This document shows positions 17,378 through 27,376 of a stretch of 64,000 nt of DNA, piece after piece. Under the pieces are notes generated by a model, which saw nothing but the letters and a program-made list of their open reading frames with translations, was not told the origin of the DNA and ran no database searches. The stretch's first letter is position 1, and every line of letters starts with the position of its first letter. Source of the stretch: a bacterium (lineage in GTDB: Bacteria > SZUA-182 > DTGQ01); NCBI GenBank assembly GCA_040755755.1, contig JBFLZW010000022.1, forward strand, positions 66,902 through 130,901. Reading direction: 5' to 3'. Made by a program: the position numbers and the translations under genes.

Positions 17378-18814
17378 ATGGCTACTGACATGGTTCAGGA
17401 GATCAGGTTAAGGACCTCGATTGTGCTTTTAGCCCTGGTTGTTGGTATCTCCTGCATTATCAGCATTTCCTCTCTGGGTGGATGCGGCGGAGGCGGTGGG
17501 AACATCACTCACGAGAATCCTGGACCTGGAGGACCTGGCCAGGTGCCGGATGAGGAGATACCCATCGAGGTGCCTGCCGACTCCTGGGGGCAGCTTCCTT
17601 TGGTCAGGATCATGGCCGAAGGTGAATTGAAGCCGAAGATCAGGGCTGTTTTCGACAGCGGGGGCAATGTGCACATCTCGTGCCTCCACGCCAGCGGCAT
17701 CGATGGAGAGTACCAGCTCAGTTGTCTGTCCTGGAACTGGAAAAACTTTCTGAATCCTGCCGGGCAGGAACTGGAGCCTGTTGCCGGTATCGACAATTGC
17801 CAGGTTCCGGCCTTTACCCTGACCAGGGATAACTGCCCGGTGCTCGCCTACCGGGGAGGAACACTGCGGGGGTGCAGCGGGGAAGAGCCGCTGCTGGAGT
17901 CAGATGCCATAATCAGTCTCAGGGAAAAAGGTGCCTGGTCATCCTGGACCGGTGCTGAAGGAGTAGCTGAAAAGGATTCTTCTGTGGGGCTTGCGGGGAC
18001 TGAAGTGTCGATAGTCACTGATTCGAAGGGATATATCCACCTGAGCTATCAGCTTCTTTCCGAAAGCTGCCGGGATAAAAGCGTATCTGCGGACCTTTAT
18101 TATCTCAAAAAACACCGCTCATCCCTTGGGAGCGGGGTTCTTGCGGAGAGGGTGGAAGAAGAGGACCGGAATGGCGAACGCCATTTCCTCGGAGCCCATT
18201 GCAGCATTATCCTGGACAGGGCTGAGAACCCGGTGATTTTCCACTTTGCCGAGTTTTCAGACCGGACAAAGGGACTTCGGGTTGCCCGAAAACGATCCGA
18301 TGGAACGTGGAGGAGCGAATGGATTGAGCAGGGATGCGAGGCAGGGTGCATTAGCTGTGCCAGAGACGTCAAAACCGGATATATTGGAGTCGCTTACCAG
18401 GTAAAGAGCTATACGCCTGACAGTGGCCGGGACGATATTTACTGCTTGCGATATGCGGTTGCGGATGAGCAATTCTCCACCTGGGAACTCATGATGGTGG
18501 ATGACAGTGTAAGGTGTGGAGATTATTGCAGTCTGGCCTTCGACTCACAGGGATGTCCGGCCATCGCCTATTATGAGATACAGAACCTCGATCCCCCATA
18601 CCCCTTGAAAAACCTTAAATTTGCCTATCTCAAGAACGGGTCCTGGAATACGGAAGTCATTGCTTCGCAAGGGGATATCGGCCTGTATAACAGTTTATGG
18701 CTGGATAAAGATAACCGGGCCTTCATCTGCTCCTGCTCCACTACGGACGAAACGGTTTACCTTTTCTATCGGGACCTCGCTCACCGGTATGATTCCGGTG
18801 AATCCTCCGAATAA
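17378..18814 (+). CDS. Secreted lipoprotein, probable beta-propeller
   Basis: The product is 478 residues from the ATG at 17378, chosen because GAGG lies nine bases upstream and the signal peptide then has a normal length. A lipobox (SSLGGC) is followed by a glycine/proline linker. The rest shows repeated strand pairs such as GYIHLSYQL, ENPVIFHFAEF, GYIGVAYQV, GCPAIAYYEI and RAFICSCST, each with an aspartate-rich turn. This is the pattern of a sialidase/BNR-like propeller reading D-S-x-G-x-x-H/A. No catalytic residues were identified. Its last 34 bases overlap the end of the convergent lipoprotein gene. Confidence 0.6.
   Translation: MATDMVQEIRLRTSIVLLALVVGISCIISISSLGGCGGGGGNITHENPGPGGPGQVPDEEIPIEVPADSWGQLPLVRIMAEGELKPKIRAVFDSGGNVHISCLHASGIDGEYQLSCLSWNWKNFLNPAGQELEPVAGIDNCQVPAFTLTRDNCPVLAYRGGTLRGCSGEEPLLESDAIISLREKGAWSSWTGAEGVAEKDSSVGLAGTEVSIVTDSKGYIHLSYQLLSESCRDKSVSADLYYLKKHRSSLGSGVLAERVEEEDRNGERHFLGAHCSIILDRAENPVIFHFAEFSDRTKGLRVARKRSDGTWRSEWIEQGCEAGCISCARDVKTGYIGVAYQVKSYTPDSGRDDIYCLRYAVADEQFSTWELMMVDDSVRCGDYCSLAFDSQGCPAIAYYEIQNLDPPYPLKNLKFAYLKNGSWNTEVIASQGDIGLYNSLWLDKDNRAFICSCSTTDETVYLFYRDLAHRYDSGESSE
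18781..18801. terminator. Hairpin in the overlap of two convergent genes
   Basis: tcaccgg and ccggtga form a perfect 7-bp stem around tatgatt within the coding overlap. Its position suggests a shared bidirectional transcription stop, but there is no T-run. Confidence 0.35.
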
Positions 18815-19152
18815 GTCGAATTGAAGGTATAGGAAGCCACAATGCCCTGGTCATCAAATCGTACGATAAGGTCGCGTGTCTTTGGACTTCCGAACAGGGA
18901 ATATCGATAGTAGGCGTAGGTCCAGGTTTTCATCCCATCATCAATTCCTGTACGCCACGGAGTCCCGAAGAGGCGGTCAACCTCCGCCCGGCTTGTCTTT
19001 CCTTTTTGGAGCTGATACACGGCTGCAACCGGAAAATCACGGCCAATAGTGACACAACCGGCTGCCGTAGCCAGGGTTGATACCGCAAGTATAAGGCAGG
19101 CACGGCAGGCAATTCCACCTTGCTTTCCGGCATGTCTTCCGAGTTCTCTCAT
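18781..19152 (-). CDS. SmpA/OmlA (BamE-like) lipoprotein
   Basis: The 123-residue product has a lipoprotein signal (lipobox ATAAGC). It then has a small alpha-beta domain with YQLQKGKTSRAEVDRLFGTPW, the typical BamE/SmpA start, followed by WTYAYYRYSLFG and LIVRFDDQGIVASY. Members of this fold sit in the periplasm at the outer membrane, but this short divergent copy need not be the BamE subunit itself. The 3' end overlaps the convergent lipoprotein gene by 34 bp. Confidence 0.7.
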   Translation of the reverse strand: MRELGRHAGKQGGIACRACLILAVSTLATAAGCVTIGRDFPVAAVYQLQKGKTSRAEVDRLFGTPWRTGIDDGMKTWTYAYYRYSLFGSPKTRDLIVRFDDQGIVASYTFNSTYSEDSPESYR

Positions 19153-19301
19153 AGTCGATTCCCCATCTTTCTCACTTATAGATCGGTAAGATCTGAAAAT
19201 TGTTGATACCTTCCATGAAAAAGCCGAAAATACATGAGGGAGAACAACTTTTTGATTTGCCTGTGATATCCGTGGTCATTTTTTCATGAGGATTTTCAGC
19301 T

Positions 19302-21155
19302 ATGGAAGGAAAAAGGGGACCTTCGGTGTCAGGGGTACCGGGCTGGTGGAGCACCCTTGTGTGGCCGCTTGTCCTTCTTATCCTGATTGTATATTTCCTG
19401 GGTGTCTACAGTACCAGAGAAGCCGGGGTAATATCCTACTCTGATTTCAAAAAGAACGTGAGTCAGGGGAAGGTATCGGAAATAACCTTCAAGGGCAGGG
19501 AAATAACCGGGACGCTTAAAGGGCCACAGCAGCCTCATGAGAGGGGACAGTATTTCAAAACCATCATGCCTGCTGTCGATGACCCTGAGCTCCTGGAGCT
19601 TCTTGAAAAAAATAACGTTATCATCAAAGCCGAATCGGGAAACAATGCCTGGTTCACTACTCTCCTCCTCGCTTTCCTTCCCTGGATCCTGATCATCGGT
19701 CTTTTGGTTTATAGCACCAGGAAAATGGGGGACCGGCTGGGCGGGGCAGGGGGAGGGCCGTTTGCATTCGGCAAATCCAGGGCCAGGCTCTACACCAGGT
19801 CGGATGTCAGGATTACTTTCCAGGATGTGGCCGGGCTCTCCAGTGCCAAAAAAGAGCTTCAGGAAATCGTTGACTTTCTGAAAAGGCCATCAAAATACCA
19901 GATGCTGGGTGGTGAGCTGCCAAAGGGTATCCTGCTGGTAGGACCTCCGGGAACGGGAAAGACATTGGTGGCACGGGCTACTGCCGGAGAGGCGGGGGTC
20001 CCTTTTTTCAGTATCAGCGGCTCCGAGTTTGTCGAGATGTTTGTCGGCGTCGGCGCAGCCAGAGTGAGGGATATGTTCAATAGAGCCAAAAAAGAAGCCC
20101 CTTCGATCATTTTCATCGATGAGATGGACTCCATCGGCCGCGTCCGGGGCACCGGGCTGGGAGGGGGCCATGATGAGCGGGAGCAGACCCTGAATCAGAT
20201 CCTCTCCGAGATGGACGGCTTTGCCCCTCATGAATCCGTGATCGTCATGGCGGCCACGAACCGGCCTGATGTCCTCGATCCCGCCCTGGTCAGGCCCGGA
20301 CGGTTCGATCGCCACATCACCCTTGAGCTTCCCCAGAGGAAAGCCCGTCATGAAATCCTGCAAATCCATACCCGGAAAATGCCGCTCACTCAGGATGTGA
20401 ACCTGGACAACCTGGCTGGCAGGACAGCGGGATTTTCCGGAGCGGACCTGAAAAACCTGGTCAATGAAGCTGCCCTTTTGGCCGCCCGTAAGGATAAGGT
20501 GGCGATCGATACCGGGGACTTTGACCAGGCCAGGGATAAAATCATCATGGGTGTCAAGCGGGATGAGATGGTCAGCGATAAGGAAAGAAAAATAATCGCT
20601 TATCATGAGGCTGGCCATGCCCTGCTGGCCAGGCTCCTGCCAGGGGCGGACCCCCTGGAAAAAGTAACCATTATCCCCCGCGGCCAATCTCTGGGAGCAA
20701 CCGAGCAAACTCCCAAAGAAGACCACTACAACCTGAGCCGCTCGTACCTGCTCAACCGCATAGCCATTATGCTGGGAGGAAGAGTGGCCGAAAAGCTCGT
20801 CTTTCAGGATATCACCTCCGGAGCAGCCGACGATCTGAAAGAGTCCACCCGGCTGGCGCGGCGCATGGTTTCCCAGTGGGGAATGAGCGATAAGCTTGGC
20901 CCCATTACCTTCTCACGGGGTGAGCCCCATCCGTTTCTGGGCCGGGAGCTTACCGAGCTGAAGGATTTCAGTGAGATCACCGCCCGGCTGATCGATGAGG
21001 AAATACAAAGGATTGTCCAGGATATGGAAAAGAAGGCGGAAGCGGTCCTGCATGCAAACCGCGACAAACTGGATACCCTGGCTCAAGGCTTGCTGGAGCA
21101 TGAGAGCCTGTCAAATGAGGAAGTCGATCAACTGCTGGGATTCATCGGGCCGTGA
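19302..21155 (+). CDS. ftsH: ATP-dependent zinc metalloprotease FtsH
   Basis: The 617-residue membrane-anchored AAA+ protease has transmembrane segments near residues 15-36 and 118-137 flanking a periplasmic domain. Walker A GPPGTGKT lies at 214-221, Walker B IIFIDEMD near 269-276, and the second region of homology at [13 protein letters not shown]. The zinc site HEAGH is near 435, with the third ligand expected in [16 protein letters not shown]. It degrades misfolded membrane proteins and regulators, and often LpxC in Gram-negatives. The gene is complete and of normal length, with a GAGG site before the ATG. Confidence 0.96.
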   Translation: MEGKRGPSVSGVPGWWSTLVWPLVLLILIVYFLGVYSTREAGVISYSDFKKNVSQGKVSEITFKGREITGTLKGPQQPHERGQYFKTIMPAVDDPELLELLEKNNVIIKAESGNNAWFTTLLLAFLPWILIIGLLVYSTRKMGDRLGGAGGGPFAFGKSRARLYTRSDVRITFQDVAGLSSAKKELQEIVDFLKRPSKYQMLGGELPKGILLVGPPGTGKTLVARATAGEAGVPFFSISGSEFVEMFVGVGAARVRDMFNRAKKEAPSIIFIDEMDSIGRVRGTGLGGGHDEREQTLNQILSEMDGFAPHESVIVMAATNRPDVLDPALVRPGRFDRHITLELPQRKARHEILQIHTRKMPLTQDVNLDNLAGRTAGFSGADLKNLVNEAALLAARKDKVAIDTGDFDQARDKIIMGVKRDEMVSDKERKIIAYHEAGHALLARLLPGADPLEKVTIIPRGQSLGATEQTPKEDHYNLSRSYLLNRIAIMLGGRVAEKLVFQDITSGAADDLKESTRLARRMVSQWGMSDKLGPITFSRGEPHPFLGRELTELKDFSEITARLIDEEIQRIVQDMEKKAEAVLHANRDKLDTLAQGLLEHESLSNEEVDQLLGFIGP

Positions 21156-21353
21156 TCTCCAAGTGCACACCTGAGAGGTGGGCAAACCGAGCTGTTTTGC
21201 TATTCTTCCTCCATTTTCTGCTTTCTCCATGCAGGCAAAAGCTGCAAAGAGAACGATATCATAGATATGATTACCATCATGTTTATCGTAATAAGGTAGT
21301 AAAACGATAACAAAATAACTGCATAAAAAGCATACTAGTTAAGGAGAACAGCA

Positions 21354-21830
21354 ATGGCACCTGAATTAGCCAGACGGCGTGGCAGGGAAATGATGGCTCG
21401 ACCGATGTCCTCGCTCTTTCCTTCAATACGTGAGCAGATGGACAGGATAAGCAGAATGTTTGATGAGCTTTTCGGGATGGAGGAGATGGGTCCAATGGCC
21501 ATGTGGAGTCCTCCGCTCGATATATCTGAAACCAATGATAAGGTCATAGTCACGGCAGACCTGCCGGGGATCAAACCCGATAACCTGGAAATTTCCGTAT
21601 CGGAAAACATGCTCACCATGCGGGGAGAGAAAGAGGAGGAAAGAGAAGAGGAAGGAAAATACTCTTTCTGCCGTGAACGCAGATACGGATCGTTCAGCCG
21701 GAGTATAGAGCTTCCTACTGATGTGAACAGTGACAAGGTTAATGCTACATATCGTAACGGAGTGCTGAAAATTGAAATGCAGAAATTACCCGAACGGGCA
21801 CGCAAAAAAATAGCCGTAAGATCCGAATAG
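21354..21830 (+). CDS. Hsp20/alpha-crystallin small heat shock protein
   Basis: The 158-residue protein has an Arg/Met-rich N-terminus with SLFPSIREQMDRISRMFDELFG. The alpha-crystallin domain (about residues 50-145) has VIVTADLPGIKPDNLEISV and YGSFSRSIELPTDVN, ending GVLKIEMQKLP. It is an ATP-independent chaperone that holds unfolded proteins. AAGGAG precedes the ATG. It follows ftsH at about 200 bp, a sensible proteostasis pairing, but no heat-shock operator (CIRCE) was seen. Confidence 0.92.
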   Translation: MAPELARRRGREMMARPMSSLFPSIREQMDRISRMFDELFGMEEMGPMAMWSPPLDISETNDKVIVTADLPGIKPDNLEISVSENMLTMRGEKEEEREEEGKYSFCRERRYGSFSRSIELPTDVNSDKVNATYRNGVLKIEMQKLPERARKKIAVRSE

Positions 21831-21920
21831 CGGCAAAAACACCCTCTCTTGACCGCAGAGAAACTTCCATTGCATGTATGCAGCGTGTCAGAATTGGCTT
21901 TCCCAAGCGGTCTCAAGATT

Positions 21921-21970
21921 CCCTCTCACCCTATCCTTCTCCTCTCCAGGAGAAAGGGTGGGTGAGGGGG
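21921..21970. repeat. GC-rich CCTCACCC hairpin repeat
   Basis: ccctctcaccctatccttctcc is followed closely by its near-inverse ggagaaagggtgggtgaggg, forming a long imperfect hairpin downstream of hsp20. Related cctcaccc/ctccccgaagggg hairpins occur at 35255-35295, 61660-61710 and 63841-63862. It is REP-like and lies in a 298-bp gap that otherwise shows nothing but an AT-rich stretch before the next gene. Confidence 0.6.
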
Positions 21971-22128
21971 ATATCTTAAAAAAACTTACTGCTGATTATA
22001 ATAAATCATCGACATGGTTAAATAAATGAGCATAAACCTTCAGGGTTATTTAAATATTGTACGAGAAGAGATAGAAAAAGCGTTATTTTTTTATATGTGT
22101 GTTTTAATTTTTTATAAGGAGACGATAC

Positions 22129-23553
22129 ATGGTAAAAGCTGCAATAAGGCTTATTCTATCCAGCCTTTTGGTTTTGTGCCTCCTGCCGGCCAGCGCCGGT
22201 GCTGAATCCTGGGAACAGGTTGTCACCAGGGGATTTGGAGATCCAAGTAATGATTATGCCTGGAGTATGGCCACGTTTAAAGGAAAGCTCTATGTCGGAA
22301 CGCTGAATTTCATGAAGGGAGCGGAAATCTGGTTCAGCAGTACCGGTGATCCGGACAACTGGCACAGGGTTTATAATTCCCCTTCCTCCATTCTGGGCAA
22401 TATCGGGGTGCGCAATCTCTATGTTGACGACAATCAGGCCATGTATGCCTGCATGGTGAATGCCGGTGGAGCCGAAATTCTGAGGACGACGAACGGGCGC
22501 AGGTGGAACAGGGTCGGAAGGCTGAGTAATCGGGGCAATGCTGCTCTGCGCTGCATGGTCCGGTTTGGCGATTATCTCTATGCGGGTGCGGGCAGCGATA
22601 AAGCCCAGATGTATCGAAGCAGTAACGGATTCAACTGGCAGCCGGTCATGACCAACCCGGACCTGGCCTCCACGCAGGTCCATGGTCTTCAGTCAGGCAA
22701 AAAGGTCAACAATAATACCATGATTGGAGAATTGGCAGTTTTCAATAAGTATCTCTACGCCTTTACCTGGACCAGGGAGGTCAGATACCAGGATATCGTC
22801 GAGCACATGCTCGGACTGGAGGTGAAAAGAGAAAGATCCGAAGGGCGCAAGAATTGCTCTCCCGGTGCCTTTGAGGTCTGGCGCAGTAACGATGGAATTA
22901 ACTGGGAGAAAGTAATAGGCCAGGGTGATATCTACGGCAACGGCATGGGCTTAAGCCTTCGGGATCCTGATGCTGGCCTGGATAATGACGTGGTTACTTC
23001 AGCCATTGTTTTTCAGGACCGGCTCTATCTGGGAACCCTGAATGCCCATGCCGATACCGCCATCTGGAGAACATCCGATGGAACCGAATGGACCAAGGTT
23101 CTGGATTTTGAAGACCTGGGCGAGACGGCTAATTATTATATCTGGCGTATGATCGTTTTTCAGAACAGGCTCTTTATCGGCACCATGAATGTCGGGCCGG
23201 TCAAGAGAAACCCTGGAGTGACCGGCGCTCAAATCTGGGTTTCCGAATCCGGTGATCCGGGCACATTTTATAACCTTGTCCATAACGGCTTTGATGGACA
23301 GACCTGGTCCGATGGTGCAAACATAGAGATACCGAAAAACATCGGCATCCGCACCTTCGGTATCTTTCGCAATACTCTCTATGCAGGAACAGCCACGATC
23401 ATCAGCACTCCGGTACCCAGGAGCCAGTCAAATGGGGATACCCAACTTGCCGGCCTCGACATCGGGTGTGAAATCTGGCGGATGGTTTCTGAACCCGATC
23501 CTGCGGCCAACCCTTCACCTTCGGTCAACGTCCATCTCGACCCTCCTTTGTAG
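22129..23553 (+). CDS. Secreted protein with six-fold propeller-like repeats
   Basis: The 474-residue product has a signal peptide (cleavage near GAES). The mature protein contains about six related blocks: F-x-x-x-LY-x-G-T-x-N followed 10-30 residues later by A-x-IW-x-S-x-D-G-x-x-W-x-x-V. Examples are FKGKLYVGTLN, FGDYLYAGAG, FNKYLYAFTW, FQDRLYLGTLN, FQNRLFIGTMN and FRNTLYAGTA. This is a beta-propeller layout. No catalytic or metal site is evident, and no specific family was recognised. Confidence 0.6.
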   Translation: MVKAAIRLILSSLLVLCLLPASAGAESWEQVVTRGFGDPSNDYAWSMATFKGKLYVGTLNFMKGAEIWFSSTGDPDNWHRVYNSPSSILGNIGVRNLYVDDNQAMYACMVNAGGAEILRTTNGRRWNRVGRLSNRGNAALRCMVRFGDYLYAGAGSDKAQMYRSSNGFNWQPVMTNPDLASTQVHGLQSGKKVNNNTMIGELAVFNKYLYAFTWTREVRYQDIVEHMLGLEVKRERSEGRKNCSPGAFEVWRSNDGINWEKVIGQGDIYGNGMGLSLRDPDAGLDNDVVTSAIVFQDRLYLGTLNAHADTAIWRTSDGTEWTKVLDFEDLGETANYYIWRMIVFQNRLFIGTMNVGPVKRNPGVTGAQIWVSESGDPGTFYNLVHNGFDGQTWSDGANIEIPKNIGIRTFGIFRNTLYAGTATIISTPVPRSQSNGDTQLAGLDIGCEIWRMVSEPDPAANPSPSVNVHLDPPL

Positions 23554-23565
23554 AAATGGAGGGCT

Positions 23566-24357
23566 TTAGTCCGCCGAAGCTTTTCGGTCGAGAATTTCTC
23601 CCCGGCTGCTCACCCTTATTCTCTCAACCGGGATAGTAACACCTGCGGCAGCCAGACCCCTTTCAACAATTATGGACAGTCCGCTGCAGCAGGGAACTTC
23701 CATCATCAGGATGGTGATCCGCTTGATTTTGGCGGTTTGAAAGATGGCGGTAAATTTCCTGATATACTCTTCAGCCTGGTCGAATTTGGGACATCCCATC
23801 AGAACAGCTCTGCCGGATAAAAAGTCACGATGGAGATCGGGATAGGCAACGGCTGCACAGTCAGCAGTTACCAGAAGATCCGCTTCCTTGAGAAAGGGAG
23901 CGCTCGGCGGCACCAGCCTGATCTGAACAGGCCAGTGGGAAAGGCCTGAAGCGGTATCTGCACACTGGCAGGCCGGATGACTGTCCCCGGGGCCGGATCC
24001 TGACTGCCCGAAGCTCTCAAGATGGGTAGAAGGGCACCCGCAGGCCAGAGACGCCTCCTGCCGGGGCTGTCGGGTTTCTCCGGCTTTCACCTGATGGGCC
24101 TCCCGGCTCTCCTGGTGGTTCAGATACTCCTGGACAGATGCCGCGTCGAAGTCATCGGCCATTCGTTCGGTGATCTTCAGTGCTCCAGTGGGACACTCTC
24201 CAAGACAGGCCCCCAGTCCGTCACAGTACTTTTCAGCTACCAGCCGGGCCTTGCCGTCAATAATCTGAATGGCTCCTTCCGCGCACGAAGGCACGCACTG
24301 GCCGCAGCCGTTACAAAGCTCGTCGTTGATTTCAATAATTTTTCGTTTTACTTTCAT
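23566..24357 (-). CDS. Two-cluster 4Fe-4S ferredoxin protein
   Basis: The 263-residue product has an N-terminal ferredoxin module with two cysteine sets, CNGCGQCVPSC and CDGLGACLGEC. The second has one extra residue in the usual CxxC spacing (CDGLGAC). A hydrophilic linker is followed by a C-terminal domain with further cysteines (CGCP, CQC, DCAAVAY, GCPKFD, PCCSGL), likely another cluster or metal site. It is the last gene of the hcp cluster, so an electron-donor role to hybrid cluster protein is a reasonable inference. It converges on the propeller gene with a 12-bp gap. Confidence 0.8.
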   Translation of the reverse strand: MKVKRKIIEINDELCNGCGQCVPSCAEGAIQIIDGKARLVAEKYCDGLGACLGECPTGALKITERMADDFDAASVQEYLNHQESREAHQVKAGETRQPRQEASLACGCPSTHLESFGQSGSGPGDSHPACQCADTASGLSHWPVQIRLVPPSAPFLKEADLLVTADCAAVAYPDLHRDFLSGRAVLMGCPKFDQAEEYIRKFTAIFQTAKIKRITILMMEVPCCSGLSIIVERGLAAAGVTIPVERIRVSSRGEILDRKASAD

Positions 24358-24451
24358 GGCTTGTTCTCTCCCTGGTGCAGGTAAACCTCACCCGCCATAC
24401 AATCTGGAATTGCTGGATACAGCGACGATCTCTCCGAGCGAAAGATATCTC

Positions 24452-25174
24452 TCAAAGGAGTATGCTCCTGGCCAACTCACGGCCGCTCTCGGTCAGAAAT
24501 GCCCGGTCGATGATGGCTGATATCTTCTCTTTGCCCCTGGCAGTCTCTCCGGTCTCTTCCTCCTCCAGGTTGGTGATGAGATCGGCATCGTATACGGCCT
24601 TGAAATTCGCCGTCTCTTCAGCCCTGGGGTGATGGTGGTGGCCGACAATGTCGGCTACCTCATCGATCAGTTCCTGACTGGCCCCACAGCCGGCCAGGAT
24701 GTTCCTGGCGATTGGCGGCCCTTCCTCCTCCTGATAGCGGGCATCGGTACTGTTATACTTGCGCTCGGCCTCTTTGATGCCGATATCGTGCAGATAGGCG
24801 GCTGAAAGAACCACAGCCATATCCGCGCCAGTCTGCCGGGCGATTCGCTCAGCGTACCGGGCCACTTTGGTCGCATGACCGATCCGCCTGAAGTCCTTTT
24901 GAAAATAGCTCTTCATGGCCACAGCCACGCGGGATTTGAGGAGGTCATCCTTGTGAGTGACCCTGTCCGGATCTCCCAGACACTCCCTGGCAAACCGGCA
25001 ATAGGCCGCACACCCGAAATCCATCCGGGGGTTGAGCATCTCATGTCCGCAGTGCTTGCAGCGCCTTTTGGATTCGTCTTTGAAAAACTCTATGGCCTGC
25101 CCGCACCCCGGACATTTGACTTCAAATATGGCATCGGGCTTCCAGAAGCGGGTATCCTGACCCGGACATCTCAT
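24452..25174 (-). CDS. HD-domain phosphohydrolase with zinc-ribbon N-terminus
   Basis: The 240-residue product starts with a four-cysteine ribbon (KCPGCGQ ... CKHCGHEM) and a further CAAYCRFARECLG cysteine group. An HD domain follows: GHATKVARYAERIARQ, AAYLHDIGIKEAE, VGHHHHPRAE and YDADLITNLEEE give the H...HD...H...D ligand set. HD domains hydrolyse nucleotides or other phosphoesters, and the substrate here is unknown. It lies between hcp and the ferredoxin gene on the same strand, hence probably part of the same stress response. Confidence 0.8.
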   Translation of the reverse strand: MRCPGQDTRFWKPDAIFEVKCPGCGQAIEFFKDESKRRCKHCGHEMLNPRMDFGCAAYCRFARECLGDPDRVTHKDDLLKSRVAVAMKSYFQKDFRRIGHATKVARYAERIARQTGADMAVVLSAAYLHDIGIKEAERKYNSTDARYQEEEGPPIARNILAGCGASQELIDEVADIVGHHHHPRAEETANFKAVYDADLITNLEEEETGETARGKEKISAIIDRAFLTESGRELARSILL

Positions 25175-25192
25175 TGCAGTGTCCTCCCTTTG

Positions 25193-26845
25193 CTATCCCA
25201 GAATGGCCCGCAGGTCTTCATCGGGTGTGGTGATCGGCTTGATATTGAAATTGCTGACCAGAACATCGAGTACCGCTGGACTGACGAAAGCCGGAAGGCT
25301 TGGTCCCAGCCGAATGTCCCTGATGCCGAGAGAAAACAGGGTAAGCAGGATGGCTACAGCCTTCTGCTCATACCAGGAGAGGACCAGGGAAAGCGGCAGG
25401 TCATTGACTCCGCAGTTAAATGCCTGAGCCAGTGCCAGAGCGATCTGGATGGCCGAGTAGGCATCGTTGCACTGACCAATGTCCAGGAGCCTCGGAATAT
25501 TGCCGATCCGGCCAAGATCCTTATCGAAAAAGCGGAACTTGCCGCAGGCCAGCGTCAGGACCAGGCAGTCACGAGGTATCTTTTCGACCAGCTCGGTGTA
25601 GTAGCTGCGGCCAGGTTTTGCTCCATCGCAGCCTCCGACCAGGAAGATGTGGCGAAGGGCCTTGCTCTTGACCGCCCCGATCACCTGGTCAGCTACCGAC
25701 AGGACAGCGTTGCGGGCAAAACCCGCCATGACCGGGCGGCTGTCCGTGCTGTCCCCGGCAAAGCCGGGCAGGCTGAGGGCTTTTTCGATCACAGGGGCAA
25801 AATTGCGGCCGGCAATATGGGTTACTCCGGGCCAGCCCACTTCACCGCAGGTGAAGATATTGGCCTGATACGACTCTTTCGGTTTTTGCAGGCAGTTGGT
25901 GGTCATCAGGATTGCTCCGGGGAACTGAGGGAACTCTTTAGTCTGGTTTTGCCAGGCTGTCCCGTAATGGCCATAAAAGTGGGAGTATTTTTTCAACCCC
26001 GGATAGCCGTGAGCAGGCAGCATCTCGCCGTGAGTGTAAACCGTGATGCCCTTGCCCTCGCTTTGCTTCAATATCTCTTCGAGGTCCCTGAGGTCATGGC
26101 CTGAGACCAGGATGGCTTTTCCCTTTCTGGCCCCAAGCGGAACGACGGTCGGCACCGGATGACCGTAGGTGCCGGTATTGCCTGCATCGAGCAGTTCCAT
26201 GACCCGCAGATTGATCTGGCCGCACTGGAGAACGAGCCCGACCCAGTCATTCAGGGATAGATCCCGCTTCAGGGTAGCGGCCAGGCCTTTATGGATAAAA
26301 GCATAGACCGTATCATCCTCCTGACCCAGATCATGAGCATGCGTGGCATAGGCAGCCACCCCTTTCAGGCCGAGAATCAGGGTCTGCTGGAGAGAGAGAA
26401 TATCCGGCGGAATGGTTGGGTCAGACTTGATCCCCACAGCCTCCCCCTGTCTGATCAGGCCCGGCAGGCTAAACTCAGGGCTGAAAACGGCTGCCCCTTC
26501 GCTCTGAATGACAGGCTTGTCGCCGCCTGCCGCCGCCAGACTGCTTTTTAACTCCTCTCTCAACTCGACGCAGCGGTGTATGAATTCGACGAACCTTTGC
26601 GGATCGAAATTGACATTGGTCAGGGTAGCAAAAAGAGCCCTGGCAGTAAAGATATTTACCTGAGACATCAGGTCCTGCGGACCGCGCCTGCCCGATTCCC
26701 GGCTGGCTGCGGCAAAAATCGAAAGCCCCTTCAGGGCATACAGGAGAAGATCCTGGAGCGCTGCCACATCCGGCTGTTTGCCGCAAACACCCGTTACCGT
26801 GCATCCTTCTCCTCTGGCTGTCTGTTCGCATTGATAACAAAACAT
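25193..26845 (-). CDS. hcp: Hybrid cluster protein (hydroxylamine reductase)
   Basis: The 550-residue product begins MFCYQCEQTARGEGC, giving a CX2CX8CX5C cluster motif like class I Hcp of anaerobes. Downstream motifs for the 4Fe-2S-2O hybrid cluster are present: VSGHDLRD, HGEMLPAHGYPGLKKY, TNCLQ, GGCDGAKPGRSYY, LACGKFRF and IGQCNDAYSA. Hcp reduces hydroxylamine in vitro and nitric oxide in vivo and belongs to nitrosative-stress regulons. AAGGAG precedes the ATG. It is flanked by cupin, HD-domain and ferredoxin genes on the same strand. Confidence 0.96.
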   Translation of the reverse strand: MFCYQCEQTARGEGCTVTGVCGKQPDVAALQDLLLYALKGLSIFAAASRESGRRGPQDLMSQVNIFTARALFATLTNVNFDPQRFVEFIHRCVELREELKSSLAAAGGDKPVIQSEGAAVFSPEFSLPGLIRQGEAVGIKSDPTIPPDILSLQQTLILGLKGVAAYATHAHDLGQEDDTVYAFIHKGLAATLKRDLSLNDWVGLVLQCGQINLRVMELLDAGNTGTYGHPVPTVVPLGARKGKAILVSGHDLRDLEEILKQSEGKGITVYTHGEMLPAHGYPGLKKYSHFYGHYGTAWQNQTKEFPQFPGAILMTTNCLQKPKESYQANIFTCGEVGWPGVTHIAGRNFAPVIEKALSLPGFAGDSTDSRPVMAGFARNAVLSVADQVIGAVKSKALRHIFLVGGCDGAKPGRSYYTELVEKIPRDCLVLTLACGKFRFFDKDLGRIGNIPRLLDIGQCNDAYSAIQIALALAQAFNCGVNDLPLSLVLSWYEQKAVAILLTLFSLGIRDIRLGPSLPAFVSPAVLDVLVSNFNIKPITTPDEDLRAILG

Positions 26846-26863
26846 GATTATCTCCTTTTTTGT

Positions 26864-26908
26864 GAGTGGTCAGTGGCCAGTGGCCAGTGGTCAGTGGTCA
26901 GTGAAAAA
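26864..26908. repeat. Tandem gtcagtg/gccagtg repeat
   Basis: Five copies of a (g)gtcagtg / (g)gccagtg heptamer-octamer lie in the gap between the cupin gene and hcp. The same word occurs at 6545-6556, 33490-33512 and, inverted, at 38169-38226. Confidence 0.7.
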
Positions 26909-26929
26909 GCTGAAAATTGAATCAGCGGG

Positions 26930-27271
26930 TTACAGTATCTGAGTCGCCTTGGTTGGTCGCGGTGTTTTGACCACCAGAAACCGGAATACCGCCTGGCTGT
27001 CATTGATCAGCCGGTGCGCAATATTGGCCGGGCTTTCAATGAGGGTATCCGCCGATACTCTGGCCTGTTCCTCGCCGATCTCGACCAGGCCGCTGCCTTC
27101 AAGAATATAGAAGAATACATCCACGGGGGTAAGGTGCCTTTTAAGCTCCTCACCGGGCAGGAGTCTGATGTGCATGACCTGGGCATGCTCGGTATCGAGC
27201 AGCCTGCGAATATCCACTCCGTGGGGAGTCTTTGCCACCGGAGCCTGATCCGGCCTGATGCTCTTGATCAT
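26930..27271 (-). CDS. Cupin-domain protein
   Basis: The 113-residue single-domain cupin has MHIRLLPGEELKRHLTPVDVFFYILEGSG, which gives the first cupin motif although one canonical histidine is shifted. SPANIAHRLIND supplies the second motif histidine. Small cupins of this type bind a metal or ligand. The role is unknown, but it leads the hcp cluster and has an AGGAGG ribosome site. A palindromic FNR/HcpR-like site lies about 105 bp upstream. Confidence 0.8.
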   Translation of the reverse strand: MIKSIRPDQAPVAKTPHGVDIRRLLDTEHAQVMHIRLLPGEELKRHLTPVDVFFYILEGSGLVEIGEEQARVSADTLIESPANIAHRLINDSQAVFRFLVVKTPRPTKATQIL

Positions 27272-27376
27272 AATAGCCTCCTTTTTTTGGATAACGGTTA
27301 ATGGGTCCTCGAATACCAGCAGATGTTAAGTTTTTCAGCCTGTATGCCGATTATGCCACAAGTATTGATGATATCA

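Noticed and set aside
24875-26104. Plus-strand open frame of 409 codons opposite hcp
   Set aside because: It is antisense to hcp and the HD-domain gene, both of which have strong motifs and ribosome sites.
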